Part shown: positions 10,494 through 25,000 of the stretch, in pieces | Position numbering within the stretch: the first letter of the stretch is position 1 | Layout of the letters: each line of letters begins with the position of its first letter | Source of the DNA: Panulirus ornatus | Taxonomy: Eukaryota > Arthropoda > Malacostraca > Decapoda > Palinuridae | Direction: 5' to 3' | DNA length: 64,000 bases | NCBI RefSeq assembly: GCF_036320965.1 | Contig: NC_092255.1 | Location: forward strand, 11,061,703 to 11,125,702 | Notes under the pieces: model-generated | The model's database searches: none | What the model was told of the DNA's origin: nothing | What the model saw: only the letters and a program-made list of their open reading frames with translations | Translations under genes and position numbers: made by a program

Positions 10494-11876
10494 CTCTTTT
10501 TAAGTATTTTCAACAGTATTTTCGTAACACTAATTTGTTTTTGTCATCTGAACAGATTTTTTTTTCACTCTTCTAAATAGTTCTTATCTAGTCTTCCAAA
10601 CGGATCTTTTTCGTTCTTCTTAATAGATTTCTTCAATCTTCCTGGCTGGTGTTTTGTCTCTTCCAACACTTATTTCTTAGTCTACTAAAGAAATTGAAAA
10701 AAAAGTCGCTTATTGTAACCGACACTCTGCAAAAAGAGTGGCTTGAACGGGTCTCTCCTACGATTATTTATGCAAGCCTGCTACCCAAACATCTGTCCAG
10801 AATTCCATCAACACGCAACTACCTACACTCCTAAAAGCATATACTGATCTAATGATATATGTATGGTAGTATGCCTGTACAAATGGAAAAAAAAAATGGC
10901 GAAAAGAGAGGCTATCTACCTACCTACCTATCTACAAATGGAAAATAAATTTGCTTAATTTTACCTCAACTCTGCAAAAAAAGGACTTTTTATGCAGGCT
11001 TTTTTACGCAAGCCTGGTACCCATTCCAGAAATCCAGTAATCCAACANNNNNNNNNNNNNNNNNNNNNNNNNNNNNNNNNNNNNNNNNNNNNNNNNNNNN
11101 NNNNNNNNNNNNNNNNNNNNNNNNNNNNNNNNNNNNNNNNNNNNNNNTCAATTAAGATATGTATGATTAGGTACATATACAAATGGAAAATAAATTTGCT
11201 TAATTTTACCTCCGCTCTGCAAAAAAAGGACTTTTTATGCGGGCTTTTTTATGCAAGTGTGGTACCCATTCCAGAAATCCAGTAATCCAACAACACGCAC
11301 CTACCTACACTTTTAAACGCACATACCGATCCATTGAGATATATATGGCTTGCAAACAGACTTTCTTTTAATCTTTCAAATTTTTCTTTTTTTTGTTAGT
11401 TTTCTTAACAAATCTCTTTTTATTCTTCTAAAAAAAATATTTTTTGTCTTTCACTTCCGTGTTTATTTAGAGTTCCCGAGTTGTTTTTTTTCATCTTCCA
11501 ACCAGTATTTCAAACAATTCTTTTAACAAAACAGATGTTTTAGTTTTCCAAAAGCTCTTTTTAAGTATTTTCAACAATATTTTCACAACACTAATTTATA
11601 TTTGTCATCTGAACAGATTTTTTTTTCACTTCTAAATAGTTCTTATCTAGTCATCCAAACGGATCTTTTTCGTTCTTCTTAATAGATTTCTTTAATCTTC
11701 CTGGCAGGTCTTTTTTTATCTTCCAAAAAAAATATTTTTAGTCTTTCAATTCCGTGTTTATTTAGAGTTCCCGAGTAGTTTTTTTTGAAGTTTTCCAAAC
11801 AGCAGTTTATTCATCTTCCAAGCAATTTTCAAACAGTTCTTTTAACCAAACAAATCTGTTTTAGTTTTCCAAAAAG
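10494..11876 (+). repeat. HOR interrupted by assembly gap
   Basis: Sequence before the gap ends at the equivalent of position 862 of the first unit (in monomer A, beta segment), and sequence after it resumes at the equivalent of 1617 (in monomer B, third segment). If one HOR spans the gap, 754 bp of consensus is missing; any whole number of extra 2,037-bp units could also be missing. The rest of the unit, including its C, is regular. Confidence 0.93.
11048..11147. other. Assembly gap, 100 N
   Basis: Exactly 100 unresolved bases, the usual placeholder for a scaffold join of unknown size. Both flanks are satellite in the same orientation. The frames of 73 and 97 codons that read through these Ns are meaningless. 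Confidence 0.99.
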
Positions 11877-14800
11877 CTCTTTTTAAGTATTTTCAACAGT
11901 ATTTTCGTAACACTAATTTGTTTTTGTCATCTGAACAGATTTTTTTTTCACTCTTCTAAATAGTTCTTATCTAGTCTTCCAAACGGATCTTTTTCGTTCT
12001 TCTTAATAGATTTCTTCAATCTTCCTGGCTGGTGTTTTGTCTCTTCCAACACTTATTTCTTAGTCTACTAAAGAAATTGAAAAAAAAGTCGCTTATTGTA
12101 ACCGACACTCTGCAAAAAGAGTGGCTTGAACGGGTCTCTCCTACGATTATTTATGCAAGCCTGCTACCCAAACATCTGTCCAGAATTCCATCAACACGCA
12201 ACTACCTACACTCCTAAAAGCATATACTGATCTAATGATATATGTATGGTAGTATGCCTGTACAAATGGAAAAAAAAAATGGCGAAAAGAGAGGCTATCT
12301 ACCTACCTACCTATCTACAAATGGAAAATAAATTTGCTTAATTTTACCTCAACTCTGCAAAAAAAGGACTTTTTATGCAGGCTTTTTTACGCAAGCCTGG
12401 TACCCATTCCAGAAATCCAGTAATCCAACAACACGCACCTACCTACACTCTTAAACGCACATACCGATCCATTGAGATATATATGGCTTGCAAACAGACT
12501 TTCTTTTAATCTTTCAAATTTTTCTTGTTTTTATTAGTTTTCTTAACAAATCTCTTTTTACTCTTCAAAAAAAAATATTTTTAGTCTTTCAATTCCGTGT
12601 TTATTTAGAGTTCCCGAATTGTTTTTTTGAAGTTTTCCAAACAGCAGTTTATTCATCTTCCAAGCAGTTTTTCAAACAGTTCTTTTAACCAAACAAATCT
12701 GTTTTAGTTTTCCAAAAAGCTCTTTTTAAGTATTTTCAACAGTATTTTCGTTACACTAATTTGTTTTTTCATCTGAAAAGATTTTTTTTTCACTCTTCTA
12801 AATAGTTCTTATCTAGTCTTCCAAACGGATCTTTTTCGTTTTTCTTAATAGATTTCTTTAATCTTCCTGGCAGGTGTTTTGTATCTTCCAACACTTATTT
12901 CTTAGTCTACTAAACAAATTGAAAAAAAAATCGCTTATTGTAACATACACTCTGCAAAAAGAGTGACTTGAACGGGTCTCTCCTACGATAATTTATGCAT
13001 GCGTGCTGCCCAAACATCTGTCCAGTATTCCATCAACACGCAACTACCTACACTCCTAAAAGCATATACTGATCTAATGAGATATGTATGGTAGTATGCC
13101 TGTACAAATGGAAAAAGAAATGGGAAAAAGAGGGGCTACCTACATACCTACCTACCTACCTACACTCTTAAAAGCACATTCTGATCAATTAAGATATGTA
13201 TGATTAGGTACATATACAAATGGAAAATAAATTTGCTTAATTTTACCTCCGCTCTGCAAAAAAAGGACTTTTTATGCGGGCTTTTTTATGCAAGTGTGGT
13301 ACCCATTCCAGAAATCCAGTAATCCAACAACACGCACCTACCTACACTTTTAAACGCACATACCGATCCATTGAGATATATATGGCTTGCAAACAGACTT
13401 TCTTTTAATCTTTCAAATTTTTCTTTTTTTTGTTAGTTTTCTTAACAAATCTCTTTTTATTCTTCTAAAAAAAATATTTTTTGTCTTTCACTTCCGTGTT
13501 TATTTAGAGTTCCCGAGTTGTTTTTTTTCATCTTCCAACCAGTATTTCAAACAATTCTTTTAACAAAACAGATGTTTTAGTTTTCCAAAAGCTCTTTTTA
13601 AGTATTTTCAACAATATTTTCACAACACTAATTTATATTTGTCATCTGAACAGATTTTTTTTTCACTTCTAAATAGTTCTTATCTAGTCATCCAAACGGA
13701 TCTTTTTCGTTCTTCTTAATAGATTTCTTTAATCTTCCTGGCAGGTCTTTTTTTATCTTCCAAAAAAAATATTTTTAGTCTTTCAATTCCGTGTTTATTT
13801 AGAGTTCCCGAGTAGTTTTTTTTGAAGTTTTCCAAACAGCAGTTTATTCATCTTCCAAGCAATTTTCAAACAGTTCTTTTAACCAAACAAATCTGTTTTA
13901 GTTTTCCAAAAAGCTCTTTTTAAGTATTTTCAACAGTATTTTCGTAACACTAATTTGTTTTTGTCATCTGAACAGATTTTTTTTTCACTCTTCTAAATAG
14001 TTCTTATCTAGTCTTCCAAACGGATCTTTTTCGTTCTTCTTAATAGATTTCTTCAATCTTCCTGGCTGGTGTTTTGTCTCTTCCAACACTTATTTCTTAG
14101 TCTACTAAAGAAATTGAAAAAAAAGTCGCTTATTGTAACCGACACTCTGCAAAAAGAGTGGCTTGAACGGGTCTCTCCTACGATTATTTATGCAAGCCTG
14201 CTACCCAAACATCTGTCCAGAATTCCATCAACACGCAACTACCTACACTCCTAAAAGCATATACTGATCTAATGATATATGTATGGTAGTATGCCTGTAC
14301 AAATGGAAAAAAAAAATGGCGAAAAGAGAGGCTATCTACCTACCTACCTATCTACAAATGGAAAATAAATTTGCTTAATTTTACCTCAACTCTGCAAAAA
14401 AAGGACTTTTTATGCAGGCTTTTTTACGCAAGCCTGGTACCCATTCCAGAAATCCAGTAATCCAACAACACGCACCTACCTACACTCTTAAACGCACATA
14501 CCGATCCATTGAGATATATATGGCTTGCAAACAGACTTTCTTTTAATCTTTCAAATTTTTCTTGTTTTTATTAGTTTTCTTAACAAATCTCTTTTTACTC
14601 TTCAAAAAAAAATATTTTTAGTCTTTCAATTCCGTGTTTATTTAGAGTTCCCGAATTGTTTTTTTGAAGTTTTCCAAACAGCAGTTTATTCATCTTCCAA
14701 GCAGTTTTTCAAACAGTTCTTTTAACCAAACAAATCTGTTTTAGTTTTCCAAAAAGCTCTTTTTAAGTATTTTCAACAGTATTTTCGTTACACTAATTTG

Positions 14801-17800
14801 TTTTTTCATCTGAAAAGATTTTTTTTTCACTCTTCTAAATAGTTCTTATCTAGTCTTCCAAACGGATCTTTTTCGTTTTTCTTAATAGATTTCTTTAATC
14901 TTCCTGGCAGGTGTTTTGTATCTTCCAACACTTATTTCTTAGTCTACTAAACAAATTGAAAAAAAAATCGCTTATTGTAACATACACTCTGCAAAAAGAG
15001 TGACTTGAACGGGTCTCTCCTACGATAATTTATGCATGCGTGCTGCCCAAACATCTGTCCAGTATTCCATCAACACGCAACTACCTACACTCCTAAAAGC
15101 ATATACTGATCTAATGAGATATGTATGGTAGTATGCCTGTACAAATGGAAAAAGAAATGGGAAAAAGAGGGGCTACCTACATACCTACCTACCTACCTAC
15201 ACTCTTAAAAGCACATTCTGATCAATTAAGATATGTATGATTAGGTACATATACAAATGGAAAATAAATTTGCTTAATTTTACCTCCGCTCTGCAAAAAA
15301 AGGACTTTTTATGCGGGCTTTTTTATGCAAGTGTGGTACCCATTCCAGAAATCCAGTAATCCAACAACACGCACCTACCTACACTTTTAAACGCACATAC
15401 CGATCCATTGAGATATATATGGCTTGCAAACAGACTTTCTTTTAATCTTTCAAATTTTTCTTTTTTTTGTTAGTTTTCTTAACAAATCTCTTTTTATTCT
15501 TCTAAAAAAAATATTTTTTGTCTTTCACTTCCGTGTTTATTTAGAGTTCCCGAGTTGTTTTTTTTCATCTTCCAACCAGTATTTCAAACAATTCTTTTAA
15601 CAAAACAGATGTTTTAGTTTTCCAAAAGCTCTTTTTAAGTATTTTCAACAATATTTTCACAACACTAATTTATATTTGTCATCTGAACAGATTTTTTTTT
15701 CACTTCTAAATAGTTCTTATCTAGTCATCCAAACGGATCTTTTTCGTTCTTCTTAATAGATTTCTTTAATCTTCCTGGCAGGTCTTTTTTTATCTTCCAA
15801 AAAAAATATTTTTAGTCTTTCAATTCCGTGTTTATTTAGAGTTCCCGAGTAGTTTTTTTTGAAGTTTTCCAAACAGCAGTTTATTCATCTTCCAAGCAAT
15901 TTTCAAACAGTTCTTTTAACCAAACAAATCTGTTTTAGTTTTCCAAAAAGCTCTTTTTAAGTATTTTCAACAGTATTTTCGTAACACTAATTTGTTTTTG
16001 TCATCTGAACAGATTTTTTTTTCACTCTTCTAAATAGTTCTTATCTAGTCTTCCAAACGGATCTTTTTCGTTCTTCTTAATAGATTTCTTCAATCTTCCT
16101 GGCTGGTGTTTTGTCTCTTCCAACACTTATTTCTTAGTCTACTAAAGAAATTGAAAAAAAAGTCGCTTATTGTAACCGACACTCTGCAAAAAGAGTGGCT
16201 TGAACGGGTCTCTCCTACGATTATTTATGCAAGCCTGCTACCCAAACATCTGTCCAGAATTCCATCAACACGCAACTACCTACACTCCTAAAAGCATATA
16301 CTGATCTAATGATATATGTATGGTAGTATGCCTGTACAAATGGAAAAAAAAAATGGCGAAAAGAGAGGCTATCTACCTACCTACCTATCTACAAATGGAA
16401 AATAAATTTGCTTAATTTTACCTCAACTCTGCAAAAAAAGGACTTTTTATGCAGGCTTTTTTACGCAAGCCTGGTACCCATTCCAGAAATCCAGTAATCC
16501 AACAACACGCACCTACCTACACTCTTAAACGCACATACCGATCCATTGAGATATATATGGCTTGCAAACAGACTTTCTTTTAATCTTTCAAATTTTTCTT
16601 GTTTTTATTAGTTTTCTTAACAAATCTCTTTTTACTCTTCAAAAAAAAATATTTTTAGTCTTTCAATTCCGTGTTTATTTAGAGTTCCCGAATTGTTTTT
16701 TTGAAGTTTTCCAAACAGCAGTTTATTCATCTTCCAAGCAGTTTTTCAAACAGTTCTTTTAACCAAACAAATCTGTTTTAGTTTTCCAAAAAGCTCTTTT
16801 TAAGTATTTTCAACAGTATTTTCGTTACACTAATTTGTTTTTTCATCTGAAAAGATTTTTTTTTCACTCTTCTAAATAGTTCTTATCTAGTCTTCCAAAC
16901 GGATCTTTTTCGTTTTTCTTAATAGATTTCTTTAATCTTCCTGGCAGGTGTTTTGTATCTTCCAACACTTATTTCTTAGTCTACTAAACAAATTGAAAAA
17001 AAAATCGCTTATTGTAACATACACTCTGCAAAAAGAGTGACTTGAACGGGTCTCTCCTACGATAATTTATGCATGCGTGCTGCCCAAACATCTGTCCAGT
17101 ATTCCATCAACACGCAACTACCTACACTCCTAAAAGCATATACTGATCTAATGAGATATGTATGGTAGTATGCCTGTACAAATGGAAAAAGAAATGGGAA
17201 AAAGAGGGGCTACCTACATACCTACCTACCTACCTACACTCTTAAAAGCACATTCTGATCAATTAAGATATGTATGATTAGGTACATATACAAATGGAAA
17301 ATAAATTTGCTTAATTTTACCTCCGCTCTGCAAAAAAAGGACTTTTTATGCGGGCTTTTTTATGCAAGTGTGGTACCCATTCCAGAAATCCAGTAATCCA
17401 ACAACACGCACCTACCTACACTTTTAAACGCACATACCGATCCATTGAGATATATATGGCTTGCAAACAGACTTTCTTTTAATCTTTCAAATTTTTCTTT
17501 TTTTTGTTAGTTTTCTTAACAAATCTCTTTTTATTCTTCTAAAAAAAATATTTTTTGTCTTTCACTTCCGTGTTTATTTAGAGTTCCCGAGTTGTTTTTT
17601 TTCATCTTCCAACCAGTATTTCAAACAATTCTTTTAACAAAACAGATGTTTTAGTTTTCCAAAAGCTCTTTTTAAGTATTTTCAACAATATTTTCACAAC
17701 ACTAATTTATATTTGTCATCTGAACAGATTTTTTTTTCACTTCTAAATAGTTCTTATCTAGTCATCCAAACGGATCTTTTTCGTTCTTCTTAATAGATTT

Positions 17801-20800
17801 CTTTAATCTTCCTGGCAGGTCTTTTTTTATCTTCCAAAAAAAATATTTTTAGTCTTTCAATTCCGTGTTTATTTAGAGTTCCCGAGTAGTTTTTTTTGAA
17901 GTTTTCCAAACAGCAGTTTATTCATCTTCCAAGCAATTTTCAAACAGTTCTTTTAACCAAACAAATCTGTTTTAGTTTTCCAAAAAGCTCTTTTTAAGTA
18001 TTTTCAACAGTATTTTCGTAACACTAATTTGTTTTTGTCATCTGAACAGATTTTTTTTTCACTCTTCTAAATAGTTCTTATCTAGTCTTCCAAACGGATC
18101 TTTTTCGTTCTTCTTAATAGATTTCTTCAATCTTCCTGGCTGGTGTTTTGTCTCTTCCAACACTTATTTCTTAGTCTACTAAAGAAATTGAAAAAAAAGT
18201 CGCTTATTGTAACCGACACTCTGCAAAAAGAGTGGCTTGAACGGGTCTCTCCTACGATTATTTATGCAAGCCTGCTACCCAAACATCTGTCCAGAATTCC
18301 ATCAACACGCAACTACCTACACTCCTAAAAGCATATACTGATCTAATGATATATGTATGGTAGTATGCCTGTACAAATGGAAAAAAAAAATGGCGAAAAG
18401 AGAGGCTATCTACCTACCTACCTATCTACAAATGGAAAATAAATTTGCTTAATTTTACCTCAACTCTGCAAAAAAAGGACTTTTTATGCAGGCTTTTTTA
18501 CGCAAGCCTGGTACCCATTCCAGAAATCCAGTAATCCAACAACACGCACCTACCTACACTCTTAAACGCACATACCGATCCATTGAGATATATATGGCTT
18601 GCAAACAGACTTTCTTTTAATCTTTCAAATTTTTCTTGTTTTTATTAGTTTTCTTAACAAATCTCTTTTTACTCTTCAAAAAAAAATATTTTTAGTCTTT
18701 CAATTCCGTGTTTATTTAGAGTTCCCGAATTGTTTTTTTGAAGTTTTCCAAACAGCAGTTTATTCATCTTCCAAGCAGTTTTTCAAACAGTTCTTTTAAC
18801 CAAACAAATCTGTTTTAGTTTTCCAAAAAGCTCTTTTTAAGTATTTTCAACAGTATTTTCGTTACACTAATTTGTTTTTTCATCTGAAAAGATTTTTTTT
18901 TCACTCTTCTAAATAGTTCTTATCTAGTCTTCCAAACGGATCTTTTTCGTTTTTCTTAATAGATTTCTTTAATCTTCCTGGCAGGTGTTTTGTATCTTCC
19001 AACACTTATTTCTTAGTCTACTAAACAAATTGAAAAAAAAATCGCTTATTGTAACATACACTCTGCAAAAAGAGTGACTTGAACGGGTCTCTCCTACGAT
19101 AATTTATGCATGCGTGCTGCCCAAACATCTGTCCAGTATTCCATCAACACGCAACTACCTACACTCCTAAAAGCATATACTGATCTAATGAGATATGTAT
19201 GGTAGTATGCCTGTACAAATGGAAAAAGAAATGGGAAAAAGAGGGGCTACCTACATACCTACCTACCTACCTACACTCTTAAAAGCACATTCTGATCAAT
19301 TAAGATATGTATGATTAGGTACATATACAAATGGAAAATAAATTTGCTTAATTTTACCTCCGCTCTGCAAAAAAAGGACTTTTTATGCGGGCTTTTTTAT
19401 GCAAGTGTGGTACCCATTCCAGAAATCCAGTAATCCAACAACACGCACCTACCTACACTTTTAAACGCACATACCGATCCATTGAGATATATATGGCTTG
19501 CAAACAGACTTTCTTTTAATCTTTCAAATTTTTCTTTTTTTTGTTAGTTTTCTTAACAAATCTCTTTTTATTCTTCTAAAAAAAATATTTTTTGTCTTTC
19601 ACTTCCGTGTTTATTTAGAGTTCCCGAGTTGTTTTTTTTCATCTTCCAACCAGTATTTCAAACAATTCTTTTAACAAAACAGATGTTTTAGTTTTCCAAA
19701 AGCTCTTTTTAAGTATTTTCAACAATATTTTCACAACACTAATTTATATTTGTCATCTGAACAGATTTTTTTTTCACTTCTAAATAGTTCTTATCTAGTC
19801 ATCCAAACGGATCTTTTTCGTTCTTCTTAATAGATTTCTTTAATCTTCCTGGCAGGTCTTTTTTTATCTTCCAAAAAAAATATTTTTAGTCTTTCAATTC
19901 CGTGTTTATTTAGAGTTCCCGAGTAGTTTTTTTTGAAGTTTTCCAAACAGCAGTTTATTCATCTTCCAAGCAATTTTCAAACAGTTCTTTTAACCAAACA
20001 AATCTGTTTTAGTTTTCCAAAAAGCTCTTTTTAAGTATTTTCAACAGTATTTTCGTAACACTAATTTGTTTTTGTCATCTGAACAGATTTTTTTTTCACT
20101 CTTCTAAATAGTTCTTATCTAGTCTTCCAAACGGATCTTTTTCGTTCTTCTTAATAGATTTCTTCAATCTTCCTGGCTGGTGTTTTGTCTCTTCCAACAC
20201 TTATTTCTTAGTCTACTAAAGAAATTGAAAAAAAAGTCGCTTATTGTAACCGACACTCTGCAAAAAGAGTGGCTTGAACGGGTCTCTCCTACGATTATTT
20301 ATGCAAGCCTGCTACCCAAACATCTGTCCAGAATTCCATCAACACGCAACTACCTACACTCCTAAAAGCATATACTGATCTAATGATATATGTATGGTAG
20401 TATGCCTGTACAAATGGAAAAAAAAAATGGCGAAAAGAGAGGCTATCTACCTACCTACCTATCTACAAATGGAAAATAAATTTGCTTAATTTTACCTCAA
20501 CTCTGCAAAAAAAGGACTTTTTATGCAGGCTTTTTTACGCAAGCCTGGTACCCATTCCAGAAATCCAGTAATCCAACAACACGCACCTACCTACACTCTT
20601 AAACGCACATACCGATCCATTGAGATATATATGGCTTGCAAACAGACTTTCTTTTAATCTTTCAAATTTTTCTTGTTTTTATTAGTTTTCTTAACAAATC
20701 TCTTTTTACTCTTCAAAAAAAAATATTTTTAGTCTTTCAATTCCGTGTTTATTTAGAGTTCCCGAATTGTTTTTTTGAAGTTTTCCAAACAGCAGTTTAT

Positions 20801-22062
20801 TCATCTTCCAAGCAGTTTTTCAAACAGTTCTTTTAACCAAACAAATCTGTTTTAGTTTTCCAAAAAGCTCTTTTTAAGTATTTTCAACAGTATTTTCGTT
20901 ACACTAATTTGTTTTTTCATCTGAAAAGATTTTTTTTTCACTCTTCTAAATAGTTCTTATCTAGTCTTCCAAACGGATCTTTTTCGTTTTTCTTAATAGA
21001 TTTCTTTAATCTTCCTGGCAGGTGTTTTGTATCTTCCAACACTTATTTCTTAGTCTACTAAACAAATTGAAAAAAAAATCGCTTATTGTAACATACACTC
21101 TGCAAAAAGAGTGACTTGAACGGGTCTCTCCTACGATAATTTATGCATGCGTGCTGCCCAAACATCTGTCCAGTATTCCATCAACACGCAACTACCTACA
21201 CTCCTAAAAGCATATACTGATCTAATGAGATATGTATGGTAGTATGCCTGTACAAATGGAAAAAGAAATGGGAAAAAGAGGGGCTACCTACATACCTACC
21301 TACCTACCTACACTCTTAAAAGCACATTCTGATCAATTAAGATATGTATGATTAGGTACATATACAAATGGAAAATAAATTTGCTTAATTTTACCTCCGC
21401 TCTGCAAAAAAAGGACTTTTTATGCGGGCTTTTTTATGCAAGTGTGGTACCCATTCCAGAAATCCAGTAATCCAACAACACGCACCTACCTACACTTTTA
21501 AACGCACATACCGATCCATTGAGATATATATGGCTTGCAAACAGACTTTCTTTTAATCTTTCAAATTTTTCTTTTTTTTGTTAGTTTTCTTAACAAATCT
21601 CTTTTTATTCTTCTAAAAAAAATATTTTTTGTCTTTCACTTCCGTGTTTATTTAGAGTTCCCGAGTTGTTTTTTTTTCATCTTCCAACCAGTATTTCAAA
21701 CAATTCTTTTAACAAAACAGATGTTTTAGTTTTCCAAAAGCTCTTTTTAAGTATTTTCAACAATATTTTCACAACACTAATTTATATTTGTCATCTGAAC
21801 AGATTTTTTTTTCACTTCTAAATAGTTCTTATCTAGTCATCCAAACGGATCTTTTTCGTTCTTCTTAATAGATTTCTTTAATCTTCCTGGCAGGTCTTTT
21901 TTTATCTTCCAAAAAAAATATTTTTAGTCTTTCAATTCCGTGTTTATTTAGAGTTCCCGAGTAGTTTTTTTTGAAGTTTTCCAAACAGCAGTTTATTCAT
22001 CTTCCAAGCAATTTTCAAACAGTTCTTTTAACCAAACAAATCTGTTTTAGTTTTCCAAAAAG
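11877..22062 (+). repeat. Five HORs, the last with one extra T
   Basis: Units start at 11877, 13914, 15951, 17988 and 20025. The first four are exactly 2,037 bp. The fifth is 2,038 bp because the T run after CCCGAGTTG in the B tail (about 21,669-21,677) has nine T instead of eight. That single base shifts a frame and creates a 64-codon open stretch at 21,535-21,729, which is not a gene. Confidence 0.94.
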
Positions 22063-25000
22063 CTCTTTTTAAGTATTTTCAACAGTATTTTCGTAACACT
22101 AATTTGTTTTTGTCATCTGAACAGATTTTTTTTTCACTCTTCTAAATAGTTCTTATCTAGTCTTCCAAACGGATCTTTTTCGTTCTTCTTAATAGATTTC
22201 TTCAATCTTCCTGGCTGGTGTTTTGTCTCTTCCAACACTTATTTCTTAGTCTACTAAAGAAATTGAAAAAAAAGTCGCTTATTGTAACCGACACTCTGCA
22301 AAAAGAGTGGCTTGAACGGGTCTCTCCTACGATTATTTATGCAAGCCTGCTACCCAAACATCTGTCCAGAATTCCATCAACACGCAACTACCTACACTCC
22401 TAAAAGCATATACTGATCTAATGATATATGTATGGTAGTATGCCTGTACAAATGGAAAAAAAAAATGGCGAAAAGAGAGGCTATCTACCTACCTACCTAT
22501 CTACAAATGGAAAATAAATTTGCTTAATTTTACCTCAACTCTGCAAAAAAAGGACTTTTTATGCAGGCTTTTTTACGCAAGCCTGGTACCCATTCCAGAA
22601 ATCCAGTAATCCAACAACACGCACCTACCTACACTCTTAAACGCACATACCGATCCATTGAGATATATATGGCTTGCAAACAGACTTTCTTTTAATCTTT
22701 CAAATTTTTCTTGTTTTTATTAGTTTTCTTAACAAATCTCTTTTTACTCTTCAAAAAAAAATATTTTTAGTCTTTCAATTCCGTGTTTATTTAGAGTTCC
22801 CGAATTGTTTTTTTGAAGTTTTCCAAACAGCAGTTTATTCATCTTCCAAGCAGTTTTTCAAACAGTTCTTTTAACCAAACAAATCTGTTTTAGTTTTCCA
22901 AAAAGCTCTTTTTAAGTATTTTCAACAGTATTTTCGTTACACTAATTTGTTTTTTCATCTGAAAAGATTTTTTTTTCACTCTTCTAAATAGTTCTTATCT
23001 AGTCTTCCAAACGGATCTTTTTCGTTTTTCTTAATAGATTTCTTTAATCTTCCTGGCAGGTGTTTTGTATCTTCCAACACTTATTTCTTAGTCTACTAAA
23101 CAAATTGAAAAAAAAATCGCTTATTGTAACATACACTCTGCAAAAAGAGTGACTTGAACGGGTCTCTCCTACGATAATTTATGCATGCGTGCTGCCCAAA
23201 CATCTGTCCAGTATTCCATCAACACGCAACTACCTACACTCCTAAAAGCATATACTGATCTAATGAGATATGTATGGTAGTATGCCTGTACAAATGGAAA
23301 AAGAAATGGGAAAAAGAGGGGCTACCTACATACCTACCTACCTACCTACACTCTTAAAAGCACATTCTGATCAATTAAGATATGTATGATTAGGTACATA
23401 TACAAATGGAAAATAAATTTGCTTAATTTTACCTCCGCTCTGCAAAAAAAGGACTTTTTATGCGGGCTTTTTTATGCAAGTGTGGTACCCATTCCAGAAA
23501 TCCAGTAATCCAACAACACGCACCTACCTACACTTTTAAACGCACATACCGATCCATTGAGATATATATGGCTTGCAAACAGACTTTCTTTTAATCTTTC
23601 AAATTTTTCTTTTTTTTGTTAGTTTTCTTAACAAATCTCTTTTTATTCTTCTAAAAAAAATATTTTTTGTCTTTCACTTCCGTGTTTATTTAGAGTTCCC
23701 GAGTTGTTTTTTTTCATCTTCCAACCAGTATTTCAAACAATTCTTTTAACAAAACAGATGTTTTAGTTTTCCAAAAGCTCTTTTTAAGTATTTTCAACAA
23801 TATTTTCACAACACTAATTTATATTTGTCATCTGAACAGATTTTTTTTTCACTTCTAAATAGTTCTTATCTAGTCATCCAAACGGATCTTTTTCGTTCTT
23901 CTTAATAGATTTCTTTAATCTTCCTGGCAGGTCTTTTTTTATCTTCCAAAAAAAATATTTTTAGTCTTTCAATTCCGTGTTTATTTAGAGTTCCCGAGTA
24001 GTTTTTTTTGAAGTTTTCCAAACAGCAGTTTATTCATCTTCCAAGCAATTTTCAAACAGTTCTTTTAACCAAACAAATCTGTTTTAGTTTTCCAAAAAGC
24101 TCTTTTTAAGTATTTTCAACAGTATTTTCGTAACACTAATTTGTTTTTGTCATCTGAACAGATTTTTTTTTCACTCTTCTAAATAGTTCTTATCTAGTCT
24201 TCCAAACGGATCTTTTTCGTTCTTCTTAATAGATTTCTTCAATCTTCCTGGCTGGTGTTTTGTCTCTTCCAACACTTATTTCTTAGTCTACTAAAGAAAT
24301 TGAAAAAAAAGTCGCTTATTGTAACCGACACTCTGCAAAAAGAGTGGCTTGAACGGGTCTCTCCTACGATTATTTATGCAAGCCTGCTACCCAAACATCT
24401 GTCCAGAATTCCATCAACACGCAACTACCTACACTCCTAAAAGCATATACTGATCTAATGATATATGTATGGTAGTATGCCTGTACAAATGGAAAAAAAA
24501 AATGGCGAAAAGAGAGGCTATCTACCTACCTACCTATCTACAAATGGAAAATAAATTTGCTTAATTTTACCTCAACTCTGCAAAAAAAGGACTTTTTATG
24601 CAGGCTTTTTTACGCAAGCCTGGTACCCATTCCAGAAATCCAGTAATCCAACAACACGCACCTACCTACACTCTTAAACGCACATACCGATCCATTGAGA
24701 TATATATGGCTTGCAAACAGACTTTCTTTTAATCTTTCAAATTTTTCTTGTTTTTATTAGTTTTCTTAACAAATCTCTTTTTACTCTTCAAAAAAAAATA
24801 TTTTTAGTCTTTCAATTCCGTGTTTATTTAGAGTTCCCGAATTGTTTTTTTGAAGTTTTCCAAACAGCAGTTTATTCATCTTCCAAGCAGTTTTTCAAAC
24901 AGTTCTTTTAACCAAACAAATCTGTTTTAGTTTTCCAAAAAGCTCTTTTTAAGTATTTTCAACAGTATTTTCGTTACACTAATTTGTTTTTTCATCTGAA

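Noticed and set aside
10961..11285. Open frames on both strands across the gap
   Set aside because: Most of their length is N; they are artefacts of reading through unknown bases.
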